Assembly: GCF_004000945.1 (NCBI RefSeq)
Contig: NZ_BIMF01000005.1
Location: 124,001 to 188,000, forward strand
Source: Paenibacillus lautus NBRC 15380
GTDB taxonomy: Bacteria > Bacillota > Bacilli > Paenibacillales > Paenibacillaceae
Length of the DNA stretch: 64,000 nt
Direction of reading: 5' to 3'
The notes under the pieces are model-generated. The model saw only the letters and a list, made by a program, of their open reading frames with translations. It made no database searches and was not told where the DNA came from. Below, piece after piece: positions 51,895-60,669 of the stretch (its first letter is position 1; every line of letters begins with the position of its first letter). The translations under genes and the position numbers were made by a program.

Positions 51895-53964
51895 TTACAG
51901 TTTTGGTATCCAGTGGCTGTCGTCACTTATGAATTGCTGCAGATTGTTACGGCGGGTGCTCATTTTACCAACCGTCTTATAATAAGCCTTATCCTTGTTA
52001 TACAGCTCTATGAATTCACGTGCGGCATTCTTAGCACGGTCTTTGTTACCGGCTACCTGCGCATTATACGCCTTATTATATAGGGCAACCAGTTCTACAA
52101 CGTTTTGGGAACGCTGCTTCTGGAGCATTGCGGCTTGGGCTTCTTGGGCAGCTCTTGCTTTCGCCTGGCGCTCTGCCTCAGCTTTGGCAGCCGCTGCTTC
52201 CTGGGCCGCTCTTTTCTTCTTCTCTTCCAGCTGAGCTAAGTACGCTTCATACTTGGCTTGATTGTCATATTTCTCCTGCAATGCCTGCTTCTTTTTCTTC
52301 TCTTCAAGCGATGCCAGATAAGCTTCATACTTCGCCTGCTTCTCATACTTAGTCTGAAGCTCGGCTTTCTCCTGTTCCTTCAGAGCCTGCTCAGCTTCTT
52401 CAGCCTTCTTGGCCTCTTCTGCCTTCAAGCGCTCCTCTTCCGCTTTCTTAGCCTCTGCTTCTTTCCGGGCAGCCTCTTCCTGCTGCTTCCGCGCTTCTTC
52501 TTCTTGCTTACGCGCAGCTTCCTCTTTCTCCTGCGCTTGCTGCTCGGCTAATCGCTGGGAATCCAACTGACGGTTCTCTGCTTTCTCCGCCAAAATCTGA
52601 TTCACCGTAATCGCAGAACCTGCCAATATGACGATAGCCGCAGCGGTCGAGAGCATGAATTTACGGGATAATAACAGTGCTTTAAGGCCTTTGTTGGATG
52701 ATTCTTCAGCCGGACGAAGCTGCTCCTCCAGCCCCTGTATAGCGGCGGCAAGCTCCACTTCAAGCGGACTGTCCTTCTTTACGAAATGATACGCGGATCG
52801 GAATATTTCCAAAGCACCGGAAAGATTACCCGCATCCTCCAAATCACGCGCCTGATGAAACAAGCGTCCAACCACATTATCGTTGACCTCCCGGGTGCCT
52901 GGCTCAATTCCGAGCGATGCCATAATTTCGGCCGGTACCTCCTGGGGAGTTTCAAAACGGGCTTCATTCGAATTGTCGTCATGGGCGGCAGCAGCGGCTA
53001 TAACGGCTGGGACTTCCTCCACCACTTCTTCCTCACTTAATGATGATAATGCAATCAGCCACTCACCAAAGGTAGGGCAGCTGCTCAAATCCTGACTGTC
53101 CCAGGTTCTGCCGAACAGATCCGAAATCCGTGTACCCCAACGCTGACCCAGCGACTTTTTCAGTAAAAAATAACGCTCGCACGGGGTCTGCATTTCATGC
53201 TGATCAAAATAGCTTTCGCCCCATGCCCGATTAACGATTGCCGGATCGCTCCATCCCAGCATTTCCGCAATGATAACAGCACCTGCGAAACGATCAGCAT
53301 AAGAACTCCATAACCCGCTATGCACCGTTCGATGAGCCGCATAACCAGGAGAGCCAGCAAGCAAAACATCAGGTCGGTCCATTTTTGGACTGTACATCTG
53401 CTCCACATCGACAAGCTCAACGGCGGCAGCGCCTTCCGGCAGCTTCACTTCCGAAAAAAACGGAAGCATGACATTAGGCGCAGACAGGTCGCAGTGGGCT
53501 AATCCACGCTGCTCCATGCTTGAGCCGATGGCTGCCAATGCCTTGGCAAGCATCAGACTTTCAGAACGTCCAAGATTACGCTGATCGCTTATAACGTCAA
53601 ACCAAGTACATCCATGAATCCATGGCATGATGACCGCGTAGAGCAAATCCGGATATTCCGCTATCAAATCTCCGTTTCTTTCGGGAGTGAGCACCTCTCG
53701 ACTGCTTACCTGCAAACCCGGTATCTCGCGATAATTCCCCATATGTTCGGATTGATACACCATAGCCGGAATTCTGAACTTAGGAAAAAAGACTTTTAGT
53801 GCTTTGGCTTCATGCAGCTCCCCATCCACAGGGATCAACTGGTAGACGATTCCCTGCCTCCCAGCTTGGGCATAGGCTACGCCTGGCGCTGCGGGATGCT
53901 GCCCTACTGTATAAGCCGTTCCATTTACAACAATCCCATCGCCCGGGTTTGGCTGAAATGTCAT
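51895..53964 (-). CDS. Ser/Thr-kinase-like membrane protein with extracellular coiled coil (possible EssB-like component)
   Basis: 689 aa from ATG at 53964 (GAGAGG 9 bases upstream; the ATG at 53955+18 has it overlapping). Numbers below count from the first in-frame ATG, three residues earlier. A kinase-like domain (about 40-310) has ALKVFF (Lys60), HCDLSAPNV (Asp162, Asn167) and DVE (189-191) in place of DFG; it lacks a clear glycine-rich loop. A linker with a TPR-like helix pair (365-400) leads to a membrane helix (439-457, preceded by SRKF, so N-terminus inside) and about 180 residues of Glu/Lys/Ala-rich coiled coil with repeats of EKYxxQAKYEAYLAxLEEKKKK, ending in a small helical domain. 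EssB/YukC of Firmicute T7SS has the same plan, kinase-like fold, one helix, extracellular part, but shorter. Activity is open. Confidence 0.75.
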   Translation of the reverse strand: MTFQPNPGDGIVVNGTAYTVGQHPAAPGVAYAQAGRQGIVYQLIPVDGELHEAKALKVFFPKFRIPAMVYQSEHMGNYREIPGLQVSSREVLTPERNGDLIAEYPDLLYAVIMPWIHGCTWFDVISDQRNLGRSESLMLAKALAAIGSSMEQRGLAHCDLSAPNVMLPFFSEVKLPEGAAAVELVDVEQMYSPKMDRPDVLLAGSPGYAAHRTVHSGLWSSYADRFAGAVIIAEMLGWSDPAIVNRAWGESYFDQHEMQTPCERYFLLKKSLGQRWGTRISDLFGRTWDSQDLSSCPTFGEWLIALSSLSEEEVVEEVPAVIAAAAAHDDNSNEARFETPQEVPAEIMASLGIEPGTREVNDNVVGRLFHQARDLEDAGNLSGALEIFRSAYHFVKKDSPLEVELAAAIQGLEEQLRPAEESSNKGLKALLLSRKFMLSTAAAIVILAGSAITVNQILAEKAENRQLDSQRLAEQQAQEKEEAARKQEEEARKQQEEAARKEAEAKKAEEERLKAEEAKKAEEAEQALKEQEKAELQTKYEKQAKYEAYLASLEEKKKKQALQEKYDNQAKYEAYLAQLEEKKKRAAQEAAAAKAEAERQAKARAAQEAQAAMLQKQRSQNVVELVALYNKAYNAQVAGNKDRAKNAAREFIELYNKDKAYYKTVGKMSTRRNNLQQFISDDSHWIPKL

Positions 53965-54045
53965 GAACGTCATCCTCTCTTAACTCCGTTACCTAACTCT
54001 ATAACTCTATTAACCAGAATGTTATATTCTAAACATCCAAAATTG

Positions 54046-54076
54046 CAAGAAAACCGGGTTATCTTCCACCCGGTTT
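54046..54076 (-). terminator. Terminator/attenuator after the WXG100 gene
   Basis: 9-bp stem AAACCGGGT (54051-54059) with ACCCGGTTT (54068-54076), then TTTTCTT on the minus strand. It lies inside the locus between the WXG100 gene and the kinase-like gene, so it would raise WXG100 expression over the downstream genes. Confidence 0.72.
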
Positions 54077-54122
54077 ATTCTGCCTATTAAACTATTATAA
54101 AGCAAAAGTCTCCGAATGGATA

Positions 54123-54398
54123 TTAACGGGATTCGTCAGCCATACGGAATTTCTGAGCGATCGCTTTCAGCTCATTGCTGATGCTGTCAAGCGTTTGTAC
54201 GAAGGAGTTCATCAAGCGACTTGCTTCCTGGAATTCCTGGAAAAAGCGCTGCTTCGTCATACCATCCCATTGACCTTCCATTCCGTTGATCGATTGAGTC
54301 AGGCTGTTAACGATTTGCTGACTTTGATCACCGCTCTGTTTAAATTGGTTCGCTACTTGCTCGACTTGCTCTGGCGTAATTAAAATACGTCCTGCCAT
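54123..54398 (-). CDS. WXG100 family type VII secretion substrate (EsxA-like)
   Basis: 91 aa, helix-turn-helix hairpin with the turn motif WDG (residues 43-45, QWDGMTKQRF) and the typical start ILITPEQVEQVANQFK. The C terminus reads FRMADESR, with a Phe where the YxxxD/E export signal usually has Tyr (F-x-x-x-D/E). Esx proteins are secreted as dimers by EssC. It has its own promoter (54441-54469) and terminator, as expected for an abundant substrate. GGAGG precedes the ATG. Confidence 0.93.
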   Translation of the reverse strand: MAGRILITPEQVEQVANQFKQSGDQSQQIVNSLTQSINGMEGQWDGMTKQRFFQEFQEASRLMNSFVQTLDSISNELKAIAQKFRMADESR

Positions 54399-54440
54399 TT
54401 ATGTAACCTCCTAGAAATTCGTTTTCTGGTGACACTTGAC

Positions 54441-54469
54441 ATCTTAGCCCAAGAGCCTCAGTTTATCAA
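54441..54469 (-). promoter_or_regulatory. SigA promoter of the WXG100 gene
   Basis: TTGATA (54464-54469), 17 bases, TAAGAT (54441-54446) on the minus strand, 43 bases before the ATG at 54398. Confidence 0.65.
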
Positions 54470-54555
54470 AATGTCCTCAGACCTAATTTCCAGTTACCCT
54501 ATACGTCCCAATTTGAAACATTTACCATCCCGATTATCCCGAAAGGAATAGGGAT

Positions 54556-55068
54556 TTAGTTGGCAATTCCAAACGAAGACGGATCGGTAAAGGTCCAGCC
54601 TTGCCCGGATAATGCGGCTTGTTTGGCCGAATCCCCGTTATCTCCACTGGTCATGCCCACGGCAGCGGCTACCGAACTCGGGTTCGATATAACCGTGCTG
54701 GAGTTTCCATATTCCGGAAGTATGGACGAGCGTCCATCCATCCCGGAAGCTGCAAACAGAGCCGTCGGTGATACGGTACTTACGATTGCATGCTCCAAAA
54801 TCGTATGGTACTGATGATCCGTTTCTTGAAATTGATCGGCTTTGCTTTGAAGATGCTTGCCCAGCTGAGCAAGAAGAGCTCCCAGATGCTCTCCAAGACT
54901 CCGGGCAGACTGCCACTCATCAATAACCGCCGCTTTGAGAGACGTCTCCCAAACGAGTGATTCCATAGCTTGGTTGAGCGTTCTCGTAATCGCTAAATAT
55001 TCATCGCCACTATGCTGCAGCTGACGGCTTAACGTCCGGAGAGACTCCGGCTCGACAGAAATACGCAT
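54556..55068 (-). CDS. Second Esx-like/WXG-related protein with C-terminal tail
   Basis: 170 aa. The first 95 residues have the helix-turn-helix pattern of an Esx protein: start ISVEPESLRTLSRQLQHSGDEY, a turn with W-E-T (LVWETSLKAAV) where WXG usually stands, and a second helix ending QADQFQETDHQY-like. A Ser/Gly/Ala-rich tail of 75 residues follows (TSGDNGDSAKQ; ends TDPSSFGIAN). It may be the partner of the 91-aa WXG100 protein or a substrate. AAAGGTGAGG precedes ATG 55068. No family name is certain. Confidence 0.7.
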   Translation of the reverse strand: MRISVEPESLRTLSRQLQHSGDEYLAITRTLNQAMESLVWETSLKAAVIDEWQSARSLGEHLGALLAQLGKHLQSKADQFQETDHQYHTILEHAIVSTVSPTALFAASGMDGRSSILPEYGNSSTVISNPSSVAAAVGMTSGDNGDSAKQAALSGQGWTFTDPSSFGIAN

Positions 55069-55095
55069 TGGTCCTCACCTTTCATACAGGCTCTG

Positions 55096-55902
55096 TTACT
55101 GTTTCAGCCACATGAGTAGCATATGACGAAACTGCTCTTTGGTCGCTGGCGCTGCGGTTAACCAGTCCTGGTCTCCCTCCAGGCTCATACGCAGCAGCCA
55201 ATTCATGGACTCGTTCACTATAAATGCTGCATTTTGACTTTCCCAGCTGATTCCGTTCCATATCGACAGCTGGAGTTCCCCCGAAGACACCTTGTTTTTC
55301 ATACATTTCGCTAAAGCGATGGAACCCTCCGCATCATCCGTCAACCTGGCCAAGCGATCGCCGATATCATCGCTGTTCTGTTCGGAAACGGAGGTGTAAA
55401 TATCCCCGAACTCCTTCCGGCTAAGCAATAAAGCCGGAATATCCCCCCAGTTTTGGTCGCTTAGGGCCAGATCCTGCACCAGTTGATCGCAGGTTTGTTC
55501 AATGGTACCGAGTTCGCTAAGCATGTAACACCGGTTGTCATCGCCGCTTCTGCATACTTGTATTACCCGTTCGTCAGTAACATGCAGATATCCTTCAAAT
55601 GCCGAATCCTGATTTTCATATTTCAACCAGCACGCTCGTTCCGCAAGTCCGGCAATAGCCACTCGTGAGAAGACTTCGGGTGGAATCGACAATTCCCCGC
55701 CTTCCTCTTGAATCAAATATTGCTTGCTTAGGAGCGATTGTTTGGTTTTCTCCCACTCAACCGCGATTTCTTCCGTTAAAAATCCTACAAAAGGATCTTC
55801 AACACCAAGTAATCGGTCCGATCCGATAATTCCAGCCAAGAAGAAAAATTCCTTGTCATTCAGCGTGATCGTTTCTTGTTTGGAAGCATGAATTGTCAAC
55901 AT
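55096..55902 (-). CDS. Unknown 268-aa protein between essC and the Esx genes (EspG-like chaperone is one possibility)
   Basis: 268 aa, acidic, no signal peptide or membrane helix. Starts TLNDKEFFFLAGIIGSDRLL, with WEKTKQSLLSKQYLIQ and GELSIPPEVF following, then a part with mixed strands, ending RHMLLMWLKQ. The N-terminal pattern (a helix with an L-rich start, then ExxxxxxxLxxKGxL and a hydrophobic strand) recalls EspG chaperones of mycobacterial ESX loci, and its place beside the ATPase and Esx genes fits, but identity is not shown. GGGGAGG precedes ATG 55902; 16 bases separate it from essC. Confidence 0.55.
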   Translation of the reverse strand: MLTIHASKQETITLNDKEFFFLAGIIGSDRLLGVEDPFVGFLTEEIAVEWEKTKQSLLSKQYLIQEEGGELSIPPEVFSRVAIAGLAERACWLKYENQDSAFEGYLHVTDERVIQVCRSGDDNRCYMLSELGTIEQTCDQLVQDLALSDQNWGDIPALLLSRKEFGDIYTSVSEQNSDDIGDRLARLTDDAEGSIALAKCMKNKVSSGELQLSIWNGISWESQNAAFIVNESMNWLLRMSLEGDQDWLTAAPATKEQFRHMLLMWLKQ

Positions 55903-55918
55903 TATGAGCCACCTCCCC

Positions 55919-58900
55919 TCAAACTACAACATGCCATCGGTCGCGAATTTCTGTGACCCATCTCTGGGCGTTCCATTCATCATCAAACGGAACTGCGCCT
56001 TTTATTCTGGAAAATTTACGTTTTACGTAGTACCCCTGTCCTGGCGGAAGTATTTTTAGTCCTCCAGGACTATTAGAAGATTCGGAAAAAGGAATCCGGA
56101 AGAACGATAAATCGTTCGAATCCAATGTTCCGAATAAAAATCCGTTTTGTGCAGCCTTGATATCGGTAAACCAATCGACGCCATACGTCGGGAAATCCGC
56201 CGGCACGCCGGCAACGACCACATGTATCCTGCGGTCCCTTCCCTGTCTGACGATGGCTGACAGCTGGTCCTTCAAGGTGAAATCCGAAAGCTGCTTGCTG
56301 AGCACGTCAGCGTCATCAATCATAAGCAGGATAGCCGGATCCTCACTGTCCTTCGATCGGGTCTGAACCCGTTCATAAAGGCCTGAAATGAGCGGAGCCA
56401 GGTCTTCCTCATTCTCCGCATGCCCACGGACATGCGGAAGATGGTTCATCCGACTCAGACCGCTGCTTCCATAGCGCGTATCTACCGTATAGATTTCCAG
56501 CTCATCCGGCGATGTATGATATGCAAGTGATAACATCCAGCTTAGGAGGAATGACGTTTTACCGCCTTCCATCGGACTCGCAACAATAAAATGCGGCCCA
56601 TCCTCCAGATTGATCGCAAAAGGAGTTAAATCATCCGTAGCCACACCGACAGGAACCTGATACTTCACCGTTACTGCCGCTTCATAAGGCTTTTGCACCT
56701 TAAGCAGCTGATGGAGCGGAATCTTATCCGGCAATGATTCGATCCGCGGCGCTTTTTCACCATGCCATGATTCCCGGTATACGCGAATCATATCGCGAAG
56801 CGCGGCCGAACGGTCTCCCTCTTCCTGGCCGGAAGCCGGCAAGGCCGTTTGAAATTCAAGCGGCGGCACCTGGCCTTTGACCAGTCCTCTTCCTGGCGGA
56901 AGCTGGCTTGGGGCTCTTGTAGGACGACCCACCGCATAATAATAATCGGCCGGATCGGCAAGTTCGTACGATACCGCTTGTGAGATATTGCTCCGGACCT
57001 TCTCGAACATATCCGAAATCCGGTTTGCCGTAATGATAAACGTGATCCCCAGACTGCCGCCTTCTCGCAGCAAGTATTCAAGCATATCGTTCTCATCCGG
57101 ATAGGAATTCCTGAAATTCAGATAACCGTCAATAACGACAACCAGCTGCGGAACCGTCTCCGTGCTGCCACGGCGGTAGGATGCAACGGTCTTCACGCCA
57201 GCCTCGGCTATCATATCCTTGCGAACCGCAGCCGTTTTCGTAAGAAAACGGAACAGGCGCTTGATACGATCATCTTCCTCTGCAGTCATGACCCCTCCGA
57301 TGTGAGGCAATCCTGCGAAGTCCCGCATCATTCGGCCCATATCCACGATATACCCATGCCAAAAGTCCGGGGTGTACCGGCTGGCCAGCGACATCAGCAT
57401 CGTTTGAATAAAGGTGGTCTTACCGAGTCCGGGCATCCCATATACGGCCCAGTGGCCTTGCTCCAGATTGAGCACCAGCGGCTTCTGGCATTGGTTTGGC
57501 AAATCGTCAACCATCCCGACATAGGACACAAGTGCCGAATCGCCGTACGACACCGGCTGTTCGATGCCGGACTGTACTCCGTCCAGATCCAGACTCTCCG
57601 GAAGCGGTGGAAGCCAAGGACCCTGGAGCCGTTCGATCCCTTGCTCCTTGGCCACTTCCGCTACATGGTCAATAAACACCTGCAGCTGTTTGGGCACTTC
57701 CAGATGTGCCCCCAGGGATGGAGTGGACGCAAGCAGCGGCTCCGTCTTCCCGTTGATCCGGACCTCGCGGATCGAGATTGCGCCAGGCGTATCCTTCTCT
57801 TCAACGTAAGGAGCGCCGCTCCAAGCAAACTGCATTTCTTCAAACACTTCATCGCTGCCCACCTGGAAGTAGCCTCGTCCGGGCTTGTTAATCCAGGCTG
57901 CATTCGGAATCTTCAGCATATCACGGCTGTCGCCCTCGCTTTGTACCCGAAGACAGATCCGGAAGCGCGAGTTACTCCAAATTTTATCGTCTACGACGCC
58001 TGCCGGTTTCTGAGTCGCAAGAATCAGATGGACACCCAGCGTTCGCCCGATTGCGGCAATGCTGATCAATTCATCCATAAATTCCGGCTGGTCTTTCTTC
58101 AGCTGTGCAAATTCATCAATGATAATCACGAGATGCGGGAGCGGTTCGCCATGCCGATTGCGCAGCAGCTTGTAATACTCGTCGATGTGCTGCAGGTTTC
58201 CCGCATCGTTCAATATTTTCTGGCGGCGGACCAGCTCGGCTTTCAGCGACACCTTCGCCCGCTCGATCAGATTGTTGTCCAAATTCGTTATAGTGCCTAC
58301 CACGTGGGGAAGGTTGACAAACGTATTGGACATGCCGCCGCCCTTATAGTCGATAAGCATAAATGCCAGGTCATGAGGGTGAAACTCCGATGCCAGGGAA
58401 GCAACGATGGATTGGATAACCTCACTTTTCCCCGAACCGGTCGTTCCCGCGATCAGACCATGCGGTCCATGACCTTGACGCTCTATTTTATCATGAAGAT
58501 TCAAATTAATCTTCTTTCCGCCCGCCCGGACACCCATGGGAACGGGTAATGAATCCGGATATCGGTTCTGCTGCCAGCGTTTGGATACATCCAAATCGTT
58601 GATTTTCTGAATATCCATCATCTCGAAAAGTGCCAAAACGCTAGGGATGTCAGATGCAGAAGATCGCTTCAGCCGAATCGGCGCCATATACCGGGCCAAT
58701 GCTTCGATCTGTTCCCTGCTGACGTGATGGGATTGGAAGGATTGCTTGGAGACGGTGCCGTCCGGTTTCTTAATCGTGTACGCCGCCTGCTCCCGATCAA
58801 CCTCAACGATAAGCTGGCAGTGCATCGGCAAGCTTTCTTTCCGGTCGGACAAGATGATGGTGACGGCATCAGCCGCATCGGCATCTTCCATCAACAGAGG

Positions 58901-59902
58901 CAGCAGTGGTTCTTCCTCAATTAATTGGGCAGCGGATAGGATCACGACATAAGCCGGCGTCTCAATCGATTTTTTTCCATGTTCGGAGCGATTGTTTTTA
59001 CGCCGGTATAAATGGGTAAATATTTCATCAGCAAGCTGATGCGCATTGCTCCGTCGATCCGCAAGATAGCGGCTGGAACGGTCATCATCCCAAGTATGGG
59101 GCAGCCAGCGCAGCCACTGCCATTCGCTCGCTTCCTTCTCCTCGTAGAAAGCGGCGATTTTCACTTCGTCAGGCGAGTGCCTTACGGAGGTTTGGGCCAT
59201 CATGACGCGAAGCATATTTAATACGCGTTCTCTTCCGCCGACGATCCCTATGACCTTGGATTCGAATAACGGCAATGCAATGGAGGCATCGTCGACCGTC
59301 TGGAACTCGGCTGACAGCAATTCGGCTGCTTCGATTAACGGGTCCTTATCATACCCGTCCGCACGGGGCGGCTTCACATGAATGTGAAACGGTACTTCCC
59401 CCTTGCCCACACAAATTTCCAGAAAGTCCTTGTCTTCCGGGGAACGTTCCCACAAGCTGCTGCTCCGGTTCTTCACAACGTTGTAACAGACGTCCGGATC
59501 CCCATGGATATCAAACAGAATATGAACCTGATCCTCCTGCCGCTCCTTCAGCTCTTCCCGATGCAGATCTAGCTGTGCCCGGTACTTCTGATTGCGTTCG
59601 GCCAGATTCTTCTGATAAGTCTTCTTGTTGCTTAAATACATGAAGAACGGCAGCGTGTAGGATGTAAGCATCATAAAGATGGAGAGCATCTGGAACATCA
59701 TGTAAGTGGGATTCCCCATCTTACCGCTCACGTTCATATAGACATAGAAACCAATTGTCGCAGCCGTCATAATAATCGGGATAATGATGGCAATCATCGA
59801 AAACGACGGTTTGCTTGGCTCGGACGGCGGTCTCAGAATCTCCAAGTCTTCATTCGGTAAAGCCGGTCTAATACGCGGCGAACGTTGGTACAACACGTTC
59901 AT
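55919..59902 (-). CDS. essC: Type VII secretion ATPase, FtsK/SpoIIIE family (EssC/EccC-like)
   Basis: 1327 aa. Two membrane helices (about 35-57 and 68-90) and three FtsK-type ATPase domains: D1 Walker A GTTGSGKS (486-493) with complete Walker B IIIDEF (593-598); D2 GMPGLGKTT (822-830) with VVVIDGY; D3 SPMEGGKTS (1109-1117) with LLMIDDAD. Only D1 keeps the catalytic Glu, as in other EssC/EccC motors. There are no N-terminal FHA domains (B. subtilis YukBA and S. aureus EssC have two); the N terminus RSPRIRPALPNEDLEILRPP instead resembles actinobacterial EccC. It drives Esx export across the membrane. AGGAGG precedes ATG 59902. Confidence 0.94.
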   Translation of the reverse strand: MNVLYQRSPRIRPALPNEDLEILRPPSEPSKPSFSMIAIIIPIIMTAATIGFYVYMNVSGKMGNPTYMMFQMLSIFMMLTSYTLPFFMYLSNKKTYQKNLAERNQKYRAQLDLHREELKERQEDQVHILFDIHGDPDVCYNVVKNRSSSLWERSPEDKDFLEICVGKGEVPFHIHVKPPRADGYDKDPLIEAAELLSAEFQTVDDASIALPLFESKVIGIVGGRERVLNMLRVMMAQTSVRHSPDEVKIAAFYEEKEASEWQWLRWLPHTWDDDRSSRYLADRRSNAHQLADEIFTHLYRRKNNRSEHGKKSIETPAYVVILSAAQLIEEEPLLPLLMEDADAADAVTIILSDRKESLPMHCQLIVEVDREQAAYTIKKPDGTVSKQSFQSHHVSREQIEALARYMAPIRLKRSSASDIPSVLALFEMMDIQKINDLDVSKRWQQNRYPDSLPVPMGVRAGGKKINLNLHDKIERQGHGPHGLIAGTTGSGKSEVIQSIVASLASEFHPHDLAFMLIDYKGGGMSNTFVNLPHVVGTITNLDNNLIERAKVSLKAELVRRQKILNDAGNLQHIDEYYKLLRNRHGEPLPHLVIIIDEFAQLKKDQPEFMDELISIAAIGRTLGVHLILATQKPAGVVDDKIWSNSRFRICLRVQSEGDSRDMLKIPNAAWINKPGRGYFQVGSDEVFEEMQFAWSGAPYVEEKDTPGAISIREVRINGKTEPLLASTPSLGAHLEVPKQLQVFIDHVAEVAKEQGIERLQGPWLPPLPESLDLDGVQSGIEQPVSYGDSALVSYVGMVDDLPNQCQKPLVLNLEQGHWAVYGMPGLGKTTFIQTMLMSLASRYTPDFWHGYIVDMGRMMRDFAGLPHIGGVMTAEEDDRIKRLFRFLTKTAAVRKDMIAEAGVKTVASYRRGSTETVPQLVVVIDGYLNFRNSYPDENDMLEYLLREGGSLGITFIITANRISDMFEKVRSNISQAVSYELADPADYYYAVGRPTRAPSQLPPGRGLVKGQVPPLEFQTALPASGQEEGDRSAALRDMIRVYRESWHGEKAPRIESLPDKIPLHQLLKVQKPYEAAVTVKYQVPVGVATDDLTPFAINLEDGPHFIVASPMEGGKTSFLLSWMLSLAYHTSPDELEIYTVDTRYGSSGLSRMNHLPHVRGHAENEEDLAPLISGLYERVQTRSKDSEDPAILLMIDDADVLSKQLSDFTLKDQLSAIVRQGRDRRIHVVVAGVPADFPTYGVDWFTDIKAAQNGFLFGTLDSNDLSFFRIPFSESSNSPGGLKILPPGQGYYVKRKFSRIKGAVPFDDEWNAQRWVTEIRDRWHVVV

Positions 59903-59991
59903 GTGTCACTTCCTCCTAATCCAGAGCATCTGAAATGTACAATTATGTATTTTGCTGTTTCAATCAAAACCAATCGGTTATTTACCCAATC

Positions 59992-60303
59992 TTAGCTTTC
60001 TTGAAACAACGATCTTCTGCCGTAGACAGGAGCTTCCTCGGTTGTTGTTGAGAATGCCCGTTGTAAACGGATATAGGAGCCTTCTCTAAGTCCTGCTTCA
60101 ACCAGATTAGAATGGCCCCCCACCGTAAACCACAAGCCTTCCGGGAACTTTGCTTCTAATATATATTGAATCCCTTCACCCGAGGGTTCACGAAAAAGAC
60201 GTAGCCCCAGCAGCTCATTCAACCGTTCAATGGAGCACTCATCGGGTACGTCGATATCAAACCAATCCTCTTCATTTCGCCCGCTGATCACGGTGAGTAT
60301 CAT
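59992..60303 (-). CDS. Ubiquitin-like YukD/EsaB family protein
   Basis: 103 aa. A beta-grasp core of about 75 residues (VISGRNEEDWFDIDVPDECS, then ERLNELLGLRLF, and LREGSYIRLQ) matches the YukD/EsaB group, which is a conserved, non-conjugating component of Firmicute T7SS. A 20-residue tail follows (ends YGRRSLFQES). First gene of the locus, 89 bases before essC. A TTGACA-18-TATTAT promoter lies at 60408-60437; the ribosome site before ATG 60303 is weak. Confidence 0.82.
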   Translation of the reverse strand: MILTVISGRNEEDWFDIDVPDECSIERLNELLGLRLFREPSGEGIQYILEAKFPEGLWFTVGGHSNLVEAGLREGSYIRLQRAFSTTTEEAPVYGRRSLFQES

Positions 60304-60407
60304 CTAAGTCGACCCACTTTCCCAAAAATGGTAATCCTTATGTTTATTCCATATGCGAAGTCCAATCACCTATTTCAATAGTTACAAAAAATAGTTACAT
60401 TATTGTA

Positions 60408-60437
60408 ATAATATCATTCCAAGGTTAGTTCTGTCAA
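60408..60437 (-). promoter_or_regulatory. SigA promoter of the type VII-like locus
   Basis: TTGACA (60432-60437), 18 bases, TATTAT (60408-60413) on the minus strand, giving a leader of about 100 bases. Around it are tandem AATAGTTACA copies (60377-60386 and 60390-60399) and an ATTATT/AATAAT inverted repeat over the -10, possible operators. The remaining part of the 366-base gap to 60670 has no gene; a TAGTCC/GGACTA mini-hairpin lies at 60481-60496. Confidence 0.65.
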
Positions 60438-60669
60438 TTTGTGTCATATTTCCTATTTCCTATTTTTCACGTGGGTTTGTTAGTCCGGAGGGACTATTTA
60501 TGTATTGATTATAGGGTAAAACCGGGTTTTTCGACGGTAAAATATTGTCGTTCACAAAAATGTCACGCTCAGAAAAATGATGCTGATTAATTCTATGAAT
60601 TTAAGGTTATTTTAAGATTGGCAATTTATAATGCAAATATCATGAAAAATCTTTCGTGAGGTGATTGAT

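Noticed and set aside
57302..58549. 415-codon plus-strand frame inside essC
   Set aside because: Antisense shadow of the ATPase domains; protein rich in His, Arg and Gln with no domain.
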